This document shows, one piece after another, positions 16,671 to 24,566 of a stretch of 49,024 nucleotides of DNA. The notes below the pieces were generated by a model that searched no databases, was not told the DNA's origin, and was given only the letters and a program-made list of their open reading frames with translations. The stretch's first letter is position 1. Each line of letters opens with the position of its first letter. Location: NCBI GenBank assembly GCA_025359885.1, contig JANYDG010000066.1, forward strand, positions 1 to 49,024, read 5' to 3'. Both the position numbers and the translations under genes were made by a program. Source of the DNA: Acidobacteriota bacterium (GTDB taxonomy: Bacteria; Acidobacteriota; Terriglobia; Terriglobales; Acidobacteriaceae).

Positions 16671-16686
16671 AGCAATTTGGATGCCG
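16671..16686 (-). promoter_or_regulatory. Putative sigma-54 (RpoN) promoter of the ADOP permease gene
   Basis: On the minus strand the sequence reads CGGCATCCAAATTGCT, matching the -24/-12 consensus TGGCAC-N5-TTGCW with GG and GC exactly 12 bases apart. The only weak positions are the first T and the sixth C. A start about 12 bases downstream (near 16660) would leave a ~15-base leader that contains the AGAGGA ribosome site before ATG 16645. The tandem dyads upstream support an activator-dependent promoter. Confidence 0.55.
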
Positions 16687-16736
16687 AAGGGAAGTTGTTT
16701 GTTTTGAGTGTTGAGGCGGCCGGAGCGGTGGAGAAG

Positions 16737-16773
16737 TGTCCGAAAATGAACGGCCTCTGTCGGGAAATGGACA
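16737..16773 (-). promoter_or_regulatory. Tandem dyad operators, candidate enhancer-binding sites
   Basis: Two related 16-base dyads, TGTCCGAAAATGAACG (16737-16752) and TGTCGGGAAATGGACA (16758-16773), share 12 of 16 bases and start 21 bases apart, two helical turns. The second is symmetric as TGTC-N8-GACA. They lie about 85 and 106 bases upstream of the predicted start of the sigma-54 transcript, a normal distance for an NtrC-type activator. The regulator is not encoded next to them. Confidence 0.5.
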
Positions 16774-16820
16774 GGCTGGGAAGGACAGGGTCTGGTAGTG
16801 GTTGAGGGCGGTGGCGAGGC

Positions 16821-17312
16821 TTATGTTTTGGAGTTCAGTGGTTGGATGGGGAGCCCGAGCAGTGCGAGTTGGGCGAGGGATTCGCGGGCGGAGGTGTGGT
16901 GGACGAAGATGCCTCCGGCTTGTTCCCAGAGATGTCGGTACTTGAGGAAGTCGTCGACGAGAATGTCGCCGGGCTGCATGTGGAGGCGCTTGTCTTTGGA
17001 CATGCAGGTGACGATGTCGAGGTGTGGAAAGTGATGGGCAGCCCAGGCGACTTTTTGGGATTCGGCCCAGCCGCCCTGGGGACATCCGGTGAGGATGATG
17101 GGGTTCAAGTGGGCGACTGCGCGCACGAGTTGCTGGGCGTCTGGGAGGAGAGGGAGGTCGCGGTAAAAGGAGCCGTGGCTGCGGAGCTGGTTCCAGAACT
17201 CATCTGTGCCCAGGGCAGCCTCGGCGGCTCGTGGATGCTGGCCGAAGATTTCGATGGCGAGCGAGTCGAAGTCGGCCAGCACGCCATCGCAGTCGAGGAA
17301 AAGTTGTGTCAT
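16821..17312 (-). CDS. HAD-superfamily 5'-nucleotidase-like phosphatase
   Basis: A 163-aa cytoplasmic HAD phosphatase. Motif I is DCDGVLADFD (nucleophile Asp and second Asp), motif II is ILTGCPQ, and the late acidic motif is DILVDDFLKY. The layout and size resemble 5'(3')-deoxyribonucleotidase-like bacterial proteins, which dephosphorylate nucleotides or small phosphate esters. It follows the glutathione peroxidase gene by 16 bases on the same strand, so they are probably co-transcribed. The substrate cannot be inferred from the sequence. Confidence 0.82.
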   Translation of the reverse strand: MTQLFLDCDGVLADFDSLAIEIFGQHPRAAEAALGTDEFWNQLRSHGSFYRDLPLLPDAQQLVRAVAHLNPIILTGCPQGGWAESQKVAWAAHHFPHLDIVTCMSKDKRLHMQPGDILVDDFLKYRHLWEQAGGIFVHHTSARESLAQLALLGLPIQPLNSKT

Positions 17313-17328
17313 GTTGCGCTGGACCGAA

Positions 17329-17880
17329 TCAGCGCCCGAGGGCAGCTTCGATGGCGGCGGTGACTTCAGGGGAGTCGGGGGTGACGTTGGGTTCGAAGCG
17401 GGCTACGGGGTTGCCGTTGCGGTCGAAGAGGAATTTGGTGAAGTTCCACTGGATTTCGCCGCCAAATTTGGGGTTGGCGGATTTGCTGGTGAGGAATCCG
17501 TAGAGCGGGGTCTTGTCGTCGCCTTTGACGGAGAGCTTGGACATGAGTGGGAAGGTGACGCTGTACTTTTTGGAGCAGAAGGACTTGATTTCCTCGTTGG
17601 TGCCTGGCTCCTGGCCCATGAAGTTGTTGGCAGGGACGCCGACGATGACGAGGCCGCGGGACTTGTATTTATCAAAGGTGGCCTGGAGGGCGGTGTATTG
17701 GGGGGTGAATCCGCAGCGGCTGGCGACGTTGACGAGGAGGACGACTTTGCCTTTGTACTCGGAGAGCGGGGTGGGCTGGCCGTCGATGGATTTGAGGGTG
17801 AAGTCGTAGATGGATTTGGCGTCGGCGGCGGGCGGGGTGGCGGCGATCGAAAGAAGGGCGAGCAGGGCGAATTTGCGCAT
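17329..17880 (-). CDS. Exported glutathione-peroxidase-family (thiol) peroxidase
   Basis: A 183-aa protein with a signal peptide (MRKFALLALLSIAATPPAADA), so probably periplasmic. The peroxidatic cysteine is in NVASRCGFT, followed by the QEPGTN and WNFTKFL motifs. The usual PCNQF segment reads PANNF, so the middle cysteine is alanine. The cysteine of the later helix (EEIKSFC), which acts as the resolving residue in thioredoxin-dependent Gpx enzymes, is kept. It is thus likely a thioredoxin-type peroxidase rather than a glutathione enzyme. ATG 17880 has GGAGAA five bases upstream. Confidence 0.9.
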   Translation of the reverse strand: MRKFALLALLSIAATPPAADAKSIYDFTLKSIDGQPTPLSEYKGKVVLLVNVASRCGFTPQYTALQATFDKYKSRGLVIVGVPANNFMGQEPGTNEEIKSFCSKKYSVTFPLMSKLSVKGDDKTPLYGFLTSKSANPKFGGEIQWNFTKFLFDRNGNPVARFEPNVTPDSPEVTAAIEAALGR

Positions 17881-18044
17881 GGGGTTCTCCGGGGGTTGGT
17901 GCAACGGTGAGCAGAGACTGACATATTGATGATAGGCGATTGAGGGACAGAGTGTTGGAACGAGGCCCAGTTTAGATTCGATAGGACCGAAGTGGTGAAG
18001 GCGAAGCTGTGCCGGTGGGGTGGTTTGGGTTAGGATTCTGGGGT

Positions 18045-18533
18045 ATGCCGGGAATTGCGGTGATTACTATTTCGGATCGGTGCGCGGCGGGGCAGCAGGA
18101 GGATACGGCTGGTCCGGCGGTGGCGCGGCTGTTGGCGGAGACCTGGCCGGGGGAGACGATTGGGCGGGGGCTGGTGCCGGACAATGCGGACGCGATTGCA
18201 ACGCTGCTGCATGAGCTTTGCCATCAGGAGTATGAGCTGATTGTTACGGCGGGCGGGACTGGACTTGGTCCCAGGGATGTGACGCCGGAGGCGACGCGTC
18301 GGGTGATTGACCGCGAGGTGCCGGGGCTGGCGGAGGCGATGCGGGCGGGGTGTGCAGCGAAGTTTGCGCATGCGTGGCTGAGCCGGGCGGTGGTGGGGAT
18401 GCGCGGGGCGACGCTGATTGTGAATGTGCCTGGGAGTGAGCGGGGAGCGGTCGAAAATCTGGCGGTGATTTTGCCGCTGTTGCCACATGCGCTGGAGATT
18501 GCGGCGGGGGGACGGATTCATCCGACGGTGTAG
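18045..18533 (+). CDS. Molybdenum cofactor biosynthesis protein, MoaB/MogA family
   Basis: A 162-aa cytoplasmic protein of the MoCF-binding fold that adenylates molybdopterin or binds it before metal insertion. It shows AVITISDRC at the N-terminus, VTAGGTGLGPRDVTPEAT (the GGTG ligand loop), and PGSERGAVENL near the C-terminus. ATG 18045 gives the standard family N-terminus; an upstream start would add a short non-conserved tail. No other molybdenum cofactor gene is adjacent. Whether it acts as MoaB or MogA cannot be decided from this sequence. Confidence 0.88.
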   Translation: MPGIAVITISDRCAAGQQEDTAGPAVARLLAETWPGETIGRGLVPDNADAIATLLHELCHQEYELIVTAGGTGLGPRDVTPEATRRVIDREVPGLAEAMRAGCAAKFAHAWLSRAVVGMRGATLIVNVPGSERGAVENLAVILPLLPHALEIAAGGRIHPTV

Positions 18534-18843
18534 GTCGGCGGGAGGGATGAGAGACCCCGGTCTGAAGGTCCAGACCGGGGGCACCCGAAGTGGGGCAGTC
18601 GAATTGGTTTTTGTGGGTGTTGCTATGACCCGAAAGAATAATGGTGGATTGGCTTAAGTGCCTCTATTCTTGGTTTGTGACCGGATTGGTGTTCGGGGGA
18701 GGATCAATCTGGTGCACGATTCGGATGCCCGGTCTCCACAGCGGGGCCGGGGCACCGAATGTTGAGGATGGTTTTGCATAGAGTTTATTTCCAGTCTTGA
18801 TGAACCATTTCCAAACGAGCGTAGTGGAGAGATTGAGGGAGCG
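18534..18843. other. Intergenic region upstream of the rml operon
   Basis: Contains the hairpin at 18555-18580 right after the MoaB-like gene and a degenerate similar element near 18728-18756 (CCCGGTCT ... CCGGGGCACC). The last ~80 bases (AT-richer, around TTTTGCATAGAGTTTATTT) probably hold the rml promoter, although I see no convincing -35/-10 pair. GAGGGAG lies just before the rmlA ATG. Confidence 0.5.
18555..18580. repeat. Perfect 10-bp hairpin, AAGGTC-loop element
   Basis: CCCCGGTCTG and CAGACCGGGG form a perfect stem around AAGGTC, followed by GCACCC. It has the same architecture as 5069-5094, with a different stem sequence but conserved loop and 3' flank. Located 22 bases after the MoaB/MogA stop. 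It could double as a factor-dependent transcription stop. Confidence 0.7.
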
Positions 18844-19743
18844 ATGAAGGGTATTCTTTTGGCCGGAGGATCGGCGACGCGGTTGTATCCGGTGACGCAG
18901 GTGGTTTCGAAGCAGTTGCTGCCGGTCTATGACAAGCCGATGATTTACTATCCGCTGTCGGCGCTGATGCTGGCGGGGATTCAGGAAGTGCTGATTATTT
19001 CGACCCCGCGGGATACGCCGAGCTTTCAGGCTTTGCTGGGCGACGGCAGCCAGTGGGGCATGAAGCTAAGCTATGCGGTGCAGCCGAAGCCGGAAGGGCT
19101 GGCGCAGGCCTTCATCATCGGGCGGGAGTTTATTGGCGGCGAGAGCTGTGCGCTGGTGCTGGGCGACAACATTTTCTATGGTCAGACGCTGAGCACTTTG
19201 CTCGCTTCGGCGGCTGCGCGGAAGTCGGGCGCGACGGTGTTTGCGTATCCGGTGCAGGATCCGGAGCGGTATGGGGTGGTGGAGTTTGGGCCGGACGGGC
19301 GCGCGATCAGCATTGAAGAGAAGCCGAAGAAGCCGAAGTCGCGGTATGCGGTGACGGGGATTTATTTCTATGACGCCTCGGTGGTGGAAGTGGCCGCGAA
19401 TCTGAAGCCCTCGCCGCGCGGCGAGCTTGAGATTACGGATGTGAACCGGCATTATCTCGAAGCTGGGACGCTTCAGGTGGAAGTGATGGGCCGGGGCATG
19501 GCGTGGCTGGATACGGGTACGCACGATTCGCTTTTTGAGGCGGGGTTATTTATCAAGACAATTGAGCAGCGGCAGGGGTTGAAGGTGGCGAGCCCGGAGG
19601 AGATTTCCTTCCGCAAGGGATGGATTGACCGGGAGCAACTGAAGGCAGAGGCAGTGAAGGCGGCGAAGAGCGGCTATGGCGAATATCTGCTGGGGTTGCT
19701 GGATGAGCCGTTTGTGCTTTCGGCGCAGGAGGGGTTGCTGTGA
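18844..19743 (+). CDS. rmlA: Glucose-1-phosphate thymidylyltransferase
   Basis: A 299-aa cytoplasmic nucleotidyltransferase that makes dTDP-glucose from glucose-1-phosphate and dTTP, the first step of dTDP-L-rhamnose synthesis. It has the signature [18 protein letters not shown] with the catalytic loop. [27 protein letters not shown] (metal Asp) and [10 protein letters not shown] follow. Length is normal for the family. Its stop overlaps the GTG start of rmlC (GTGA, 19740-19743). It is the first gene of the rmlA-rmlC-rmlD operon that opens the polysaccharide region. Confidence 0.97.
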   Translation: MKGILLAGGSATRLYPVTQVVSKQLLPVYDKPMIYYPLSALMLAGIQEVLIISTPRDTPSFQALLGDGSQWGMKLSYAVQPKPEGLAQAFIIGREFIGGESCALVLGDNIFYGQTLSTLLASAAARKSGATVFAYPVQDPERYGVVEFGPDGRAISIEEKPKKPKSRYAVTGIYFYDASVVEVAANLKPSPRGELEITDVNRHYLEAGTLQVEVMGRGMAWLDTGTHDSLFEAGLFIKTIEQRQGLKVASPEEISFRKGWIDREQLKAEAVKAAKSGYGEYLLGLLDEPFVLSAQEGLL

Positions 19744-20285
19744 ACGTGATTGAGACTTCTCTGCCCGGGGTACTGGTGATTGAGCCGCGGGTGTTTCGCG
19801 ATGACCGGGGATTCTTTTTTGAGACTTTTAACCAGGCGCGGCTGGCTGAAATGGGTTTGCCGACGGAGTGGAAGCAGGATAATTTTTCGCTCTCGAAGAA
19901 GGGCGTGGTGCGCGGGTTGCACTATCAGATAGGTCAGTCACAGGGAAAGCTGGTGCGGGTGGTGACGGGCGCGGCGCTGGATGTGGTGGTGGATCTGCGG
20001 CGGAGTTCGCCGACGTTTGGGCAGCACACGACGATTGATTTGAGCGGGGATAGCTCGCGGATGGTTTGGATTCCTGAAGGGTTTGGACATGGGTTTGCGG
20101 CGCTGACGGAGACGGTGGCTCTGAGCTACAAGGTGACCGACTATTATTCGCCGAAGGCAGAGCGGACGGTGCTGTGGAACGATCCGGCGCTGGGGATTGA
20201 CTGGAAGATTTCGCCGGAAGAGGCGATTTTGTCGGCGAAGGATGCGGTGGGTATGCCGCTGGCGCTGGCTGAGGTATTCGACTAA
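19740..20285 (+). CDS. rmlC: dTDP-4-dehydrorhamnose 3,5-epimerase
   Basis: A 181-aa cupin-fold cytoplasmic enzyme that epimerises dTDP-4-keto-6-deoxyglucose at C3 and C5. Family motifs: [28 protein letters not shown] (with the active-site His), [19 protein letters not shown], and the late [16 protein letters not shown] 19740 overlaps the rmlA stop, and the TAA overlaps the rmlD ATG (TAATG, 20283-20287), so all three genes are translationally coupled. The substrate-producing dehydratase RmlB is not encoded in this window. Confidence 0.96.
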   Translation: MNVIETSLPGVLVIEPRVFRDDRGFFFETFNQARLAEMGLPTEWKQDNFSLSKKGVVRGLHYQIGQSQGKLVRVVTGAALDVVVDLRRSSPTFGQHTTIDLSGDSSRMVWIPEGFGHGFAALTETVALSYKVTDYYSPKAERTVLWNDPALGIDWKISPEEAILSAKDAVGMPLALAEVFD

Positions 20286-21166
20286 TGGCGCGGGTGCTGC
20301 TGCTGGGAGCGGGCGGACAACTGGGCATGCAGTTGCGGCGGGCGCTTGGCGCGGCGCACGAGCTGACGGCGCTGACGCGGGCTGAGGTGGATTTTTCTGA
20401 CGTTGCGGCGGTGCGAGCGGCGGTGCGGGCGGCAAAGGCTGAAATCGTCATCAATGCTGCGGCGTATACGGCTGTGGACAGAGCGGAGAGCGAGCCGGAG
20501 CTGGCGCGGCTGGTGAATGCGGTTGCCGTGGGCGTGATGGCCGAGGAAGTCGCACGGGCTGGCGGATGGCTGATTCACTACTCGACGGATTATGTTTTTG
20601 ATGGTTCGGGAACGAAGCCGTGGGTGGAGTTGGATGCGACCGGACCACTGAGCGTGTATGGGCAGACGAAGCTGGACGGGGAGTCTGCGATTGCGGCGGC
20701 GGGCTGCAAGCATGTGATTCTGCGGACGAGCTGGGTGTATGCGGCTGAGGGGAAGAACTTTTTGCATACGATGCTGCGGCTTGGCCGGGAGCGGGAAGTG
20801 CTGAAGGTTGTGGATGATCAGATTGGCGCTCCCACAACGGCTGAGGCACTGACGGCGGCGACGCTTGCGGTGGTGCGGACGCTAGGCGCGGCTGGGACGG
20901 ATGCCGCGGCGAGCGGGGTGTATCACCTGACATGTGCAGGGGAGACCAGTTGGTGCGGGTTTGCGCGGGCGATCTTTGTGGCGTTTGCCGGAAGGCAGAA
21001 GGCGCCTGAGGTGGTGGGGATTCCCACGGAGGCGTATCCGACGCCAGCGAAGCGGCCGCGGAACAGCCGGATGAACTGCGGGAAATTTGCGGCGACGTTT
21101 GGCTTTCAGATGCCGGGGTGGGAAGAGGCGCTGGGGGAAGTTGCTGCTGGGATGCTTGCGGGTTAG
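20285..21166 (+). CDS. rmlD: dTDP-4-dehydrorhamnose reductase
   Basis: A 293-aa short-chain reductase that makes dTDP-L-rhamnose with NAD(P)H. The N-terminal nucleotide motif is LLGAGGQLG. INAAAYTAVDRAE, HYSTDYVFDG and the catalytic YGQTK (Tyr/Lys) follow, and TSWVY is the usual later motif. It ends the rml operon. A strong hairpin with a T-run lies about 220 bases downstream (21385-21420). Rhamnose made here is a likely donor for the GT2 rhamnosyltransferase-like enzyme at 23.5-24.6 kb. Confidence 0.96.
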   Translation: MARVLLLGAGGQLGMQLRRALGAAHELTALTRAEVDFSDVAAVRAAVRAAKAEIVINAAAYTAVDRAESEPELARLVNAVAVGVMAEEVARAGGWLIHYSTDYVFDGSGTKPWVELDATGPLSVYGQTKLDGESAIAAAGCKHVILRTSWVYAAEGKNFLHTMLRLGREREVLKVVDDQIGAPTTAEALTAATLAVVRTLGAAGTDAAASGVYHLTCAGETSWCGFARAIFVAFAGRQKAPEVVGIPTEAYPTPAKRPRNSRMNCGKFAATFGFQMPGWEEALGEVAAGMLAG

Positions 21167-21384
21167 CAGATTTGCGATATCCCACCCGGGCAAGGGAATC
21201 GGAAGTTCATTCAAGAAATGAGTAGTTCAGAAGCAGGTCCTTTGACTCCGTTTGTCGCAAAAAACGCGCCAAACTCCACTCAGGATGACAATTCTTTGTT
21301 CGACGAATGAACGTCTCGGAATCCTCGCCGGAAAAGCAAATGCCCAGCGAGAGTGGGCGCCCAGGTTTTTATTGAATTCAAGCG

Positions 21385-21420
21385 AAAGGCCCGAACTCGT
21401 GGATGAGTTTGGGCCTTTTT
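21385..21420 (+). terminator. Intrinsic terminator
   Basis: AAGGCCCGAACTC pairs with GAGTTTGGGCCTT (one mismatch) around a GTGGAT loop and runs into a T-tract at the plus-strand end. It would stop transcripts from the rml operon before they enter the convergent Wzy-like gene, whose stop is at 21425. Confidence 0.75.
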
Positions 21421-21424
21421 CGCG

Positions 21425-22858
21425 TCAGGCGGAGGTTTTGCGGCGGGAGTTTTGGCTGCCGCGCCAGCCGGCGTGGCCAGCGGAGGCGCGTTGTTGGCCG
21501 ATTTCGACCTCGACCTCGGTGTCATTGGTTGACCAGATGGTCATGCCGCCGATGACGAGCAGGAGGGGCAGGATGATTGCCGCGTTGAGCAAGCTGTCGA
21601 TGGCTGAGATGAGCACGGCGGCCGAGAGGGTGTGGCGCATGTTGGTGTAGCCGATGTCAGATCGGGCGAGGGGAAACCAGACGGCGCGGAGTGCGGGAAT
21701 GAGCAGAAGGGCTTCGAGGGAGAGGAGGCCGACGCTGCCGTACATGCCAAAGACGAGCAGCCACAGGCTCCAGGGTCGTTGGAAGCCATCTTTCCACCAG
21801 TTCCATTGACCCCAGCCGAGGATCGGTTCATCAAGAGCGGTGGTGATGTGGCGTTCGTCCTGAGAGAGTCGCCAGCCGAGGGAGTCTTTGCCGATGCTCT
21901 TGAGGTAGCCAGCGACGGCATGGGCAGTCGAGTTTTGCTTGACGAGGTCGCGCAACTGGACGACATTGGCGATGCGGAATGCAGCGAACCCGAGGATTCC
22001 CAGGACGAGGAGGATGCTGACAGTGCGCGATAGATAGCGCGGGTCCATGAAGACAAAGGGCGTGAGCCCGAGCAAGAGCACGATGGCACCGGTGGACTGG
22101 CACGCGAGAGTGACGATAAACAGTGCTATTGCGACGAGGATGATGGGAATGCCGAGAATAGAAGGGGCGGTTTTTCGCCACCAGAGCCAGATGGCGATGA
22201 GGGTGGCGGTGGCCATCCAGATGCCGAGTTGGTTTCCGTTTTCAAGCAGACCGATGGGGCGGAAGCCGATGAATCGTTGGGCGCCAGTCATCTGAAAAGG
22301 CTGATAGCCGTAGAGGCGGGCGTAGAGCTGGGGGCCTTTGATGATTTCAAAGATGCAGAAGGGGATGTAGGCCAGGCCGCCGATGACAAAGGCTTTTGCA
22401 GCCAAACGCAGGGATTGGGTATCGACGAAGTAGAGACGCCCGATGAGGTAGGGGCTGCCCCAGGCGAGGAGCTGATAGATTTCTCCGGTGAAGCCCTCTG
22501 CCAGGTTGTCAGGATTGGCGATGGCTGCGAGCAGTGGTGCGATGAGCCACATGCCCATGGCGAGATCCCACACGGTGAGTCTGAAACGTTTGAAGCTGCC
22601 GCGATCGAATAAGAAGACGCCGAGGATGCCAGAAAGGCCGATGATGGAGGCTTTGGTGATGAAGTAGGGTGATTCAAGGCTGGTACCGAGTATCCAGTAG
22701 GGGAACGGAGTGCCCTCGTAGACATAGTTTGCTGCAGGCAGAACGGCCCAACCGCCAACGAAGTTGATGAGCAAGGCGATTCTGACTGGAAATCTTCGAA
22801 ACAGGAGGAGACTGATCGGAATCCACGCGAAAAGGGCGAGCAATGGAGGAACGATCAT
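21425..22858 (-). CDS. Polytopic O-antigen polymerase/ligase-like (Wzy/WaaL-type) membrane protein
   Basis: A 477-aa inner-membrane protein with about 11-12 hydrophobic helices. The middle part RPIGLLENGNQLGIWMA resembles the conserved region of O-antigen ligase/polymerase proteins. A large loop follows at about 300-365 (QLRDLVKQNST ... GWRLSQDERHITTALDEP) with the GWG-type segment GWGQWNWW. The tail is cytoplasmic and basic. ATG 22858 is divergent from the small membrane gene at 22901, 42 bases away. Polymerase and ligase cannot be distinguished without experiments. A second, unrelated-looking protein of the same class is at 31.1-32.5 kb. Confidence 0.75.
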   Translation of the reverse strand: MIVPPLLALFAWIPISLLLFRRFPVRIALLINFVGGWAVLPAANYVYEGTPFPYWILGTSLESPYFITKASIIGLSGILGVFLFDRGSFKRFRLTVWDLAMGMWLIAPLLAAIANPDNLAEGFTGEIYQLLAWGSPYLIGRLYFVDTQSLRLAAKAFVIGGLAYIPFCIFEIIKGPQLYARLYGYQPFQMTGAQRFIGFRPIGLLENGNQLGIWMATATLIAIWLWWRKTAPSILGIPIILVAIALFIVTLACQSTGAIVLLLGLTPFVFMDPRYLSRTVSILLVLGILGFAAFRIANVVQLRDLVKQNSTAHAVAGYLKSIGKDSLGWRLSQDERHITTALDEPILGWGQWNWWKDGFQRPWSLWLLVFGMYGSVGLLSLEALLLIPALRAVWFPLARSDIGYTNMRHTLSAAVLISAIDSLLNAAIILPLLLVIGGMTIWSTNDTEVEVEIGQQRASAGHAGWRGSQNSRRKTSA

Positions 22859-22900
22859 GCGGGCATCCGACCGGAGGTTAGCATGGAGTAAGGATAAATT

Positions 22901-23434
22901 ATGACTTGGAGTTACGGTTATTTTTCGTTAACGCGTGTGTTTGGAATGCTGAGCTTCGTGGTGTCGTTTGCGGCGTGCATCTGGCGCTGGCGGCGATGCA
23001 GGTTGAGCGGAGCAAGCAGCACAGTCTTTATGGGTTTGGCTGCGGTGCAGTTGGGTCTACTGGCGGATATGGCATTTGATCTGCGCTGGAAGCTGCATGA
23101 AATCTGGATGACGGACGCGATGCAGGGCGGCTGGTATGGGGAGCGTCGGGGGCCACAGTTGCTGGTGCTGACAGGGATCGGTTGCCTGACCGCGCTGGGT
23201 ACGGTTTTGATTTTGAGGGGTTTCGAGGCCCGGCCGGGGGCGTCAATCGCGCTGCTTGGCACGTTTCTTTCGGTGGAGCTGTGGTTGGTGGAGGCTGTCT
23301 CACTTCACGGGGTGGATGGGGTGCTGTACCGCCAATTGGGAGGCGCGATGGTGGTGAGCTTTTTATGGTTGGTGCTCGCAGGTGTTACGTGCGCGGGGAT
23401 TTGGATGGATGGGGTTCGAGTCTCTGCGGGCTGA
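22901..23434 (+). CDS. Small polytopic membrane protein of unknown function
   Basis: A 177-aa protein with about five hydrophobic helices (starting near LTRVFGMLSFVVSFAACIW, STVFMGLAAVQLGLLADM, LLVLTGIGCLTALGTVLIL, ASIALLGTFLSVELWLV and AMVVSFLWLVLAGVTCAG). I do not recognise the family. ATG 22901 lies 42 bases from the divergent Wzy-like gene, and it is convergent with the GT2 gene. Context suggests a polysaccharide-export or membrane-embedded accessory role, but nothing in the sequence shows this directly. Confidence 0.7.
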   Translation: MTWSYGYFSLTRVFGMLSFVVSFAACIWRWRRCRLSGASSTVFMGLAAVQLGLLADMAFDLRWKLHEIWMTDAMQGGWYGERRGPQLLVLTGIGCLTALGTVLILRGFEARPGASIALLGTFLSVELWLVEAVSLHGVDGVLYRQLGGAMVVSFLWLVLAGVTCAGIWMDGVRVSAG

Positions 23435-23477
23435 GGCAATTTCCGCAAGAGGATGGACTCTCTGAAAACGGAAGGCG

Positions 23478-23500
23478 TTGATTTTCCTGGTGAAAATCAA
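23478..23500. terminator. Hairpin between convergent genes
   Basis: TTGATTTTC and GAAAATCAA form a perfect 9-bp stem around CTGGT, between the converging small membrane gene and the GT2 gene. A T-run is lacking on either side, so a terminator role is only suggested by location. Confidence 0.4.
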
Positions 23501-23543
23501 GTCGGCATTCGTGGTTCCGGTCAGCGCCATTTCGCGGGATGTT

Positions 23544-24566
23544 TTAGTCGAATTTCCAGGGGCGGGGAGGGGAGACGCGGCCTCCCTGGGTGTCTTGCCA
23601 GGCCTGGTGCATGAGGCGGGCGAGATTGCGGTTGTGGTTGGCGCGTTCGCGGCGGGCGGGGTCGTGGCTTTGGCTGTTACGGAGGGCGGAGAGCTGGTAG
23701 AGGGCGAGCTCGAGCATTTTTGCCATCCACGCCCCGGAGCCGTGATGTTTTCGGTAGTAGAGGAGGGTGGAGCGCATGCGCCAGCGGATGAGTTGTGCCC
23801 CGGTTGAGGACATTTCGAGGGTTTTGATCTGGCGGGAGGATTCACCACCGATATGGATGACGACAATGTCGGGCCAGTACATGATTTTGTAGCCGGCTTG
23901 CTGGATGCGGCGGCATAGATCGACCTCTTCGGAGTAGAGGAAGAAGTTGGGGTCGAAGAAGCCGACTTTGCGGAGGGCATCGGCGCGGATGATGGAGTAG
24001 GCACCTGGGACCCAATCGACCTCGGCGGGCTGCATGGGGTCTGCCCAGGTGCGGTCAAAGTGGCCGAAGAAGCGGGAGTTTGGGAATTTACCAGCGAGGC
24101 CGGTGAGGACGAGGAAGTCGGAGAGGATGGAGGGGAACATGCGGGCGGAGGGCTGGAGGGAGAAGTCTCGTCCGACGAGACGACCACCGGCGAGGCCGAC
24201 CTGTGGCTGGGCGTCCATGCGCTCGACGGAGAGGCGGAGGGAATCGGGGCATAGGAAGGCGTCGGAGTTGAGCAGGACGACGTAGCGTCCGGTGGCGAGG
24301 GCGAGGGCGAGGTTGTTTGCTGCTCCGAAGCCGAGGTTTACCGGGCTGCAGAGGAGGCGGACGTGGGGGAACTCGCTCTCGACCATGGCGACTGAGCCGT
24401 CTTTGGAATTGTTGTCGACGACGAAAGTCTCGATGCGGAGGGGACCTTTTTCGCGTTCGACGGATTGCAGGGACTCGCGCAGGACCTCGCGGGTATTGAA
24501 GGAAACGATAATGAGGGAGATGTCGGGGGCGGGCGACGAGGGGGGGAGCAACTCATTTTGGGTCAT
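23544..24566 (-). CDS. Family 2 glycosyltransferase, rhamnosyltransferase-like
   Basis: A 340-aa GT-A enzyme. It has DISLIIVSFNTREVL at the N-terminus, VVDNNSKDGS, NLGFGAANNLAL, LLNSDAFL (DxD-equivalent), VPGAYSIIRADAL and DPNFFLYSEEVDLCRR. The order and the YSEEVDLCRR motif match WbbL/RfbN-type rhamnosyltransferases that use dTDP-rhamnose. It lies 2.4 kb from rmlD, which supports that donor. ATG 24566 is preferred; GTG 24578 is in frame but abuts the GGGAG sequence. Acceptor unknown. It probably acts on a lipid-linked oligosaccharide at the inner face of the membrane. Confidence 0.87.
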   Translation of the reverse strand: MTQNELLPPSSPAPDISLIIVSFNTREVLRESLQSVEREKGPLRIETFVVDNNSKDGSVAMVESEFPHVRLLCSPVNLGFGAANNLALALATGRYVVLLNSDAFLCPDSLRLSVERMDAQPQVGLAGGRLVGRDFSLQPSARMFPSILSDFLVLTGLAGKFPNSRFFGHFDRTWADPMQPAEVDWVPGAYSIIRADALRKVGFFDPNFFLYSEEVDLCRRIQQAGYKIMYWPDIVVIHIGGESSRQIKTLEMSSTGAQLIRWRMRSTLLYYRKHHGSGAWMAKMLELALYQLSALRNSQSHDPARRERANHNRNLARLMHQAWQDTQGGRVSPPRPWKFD

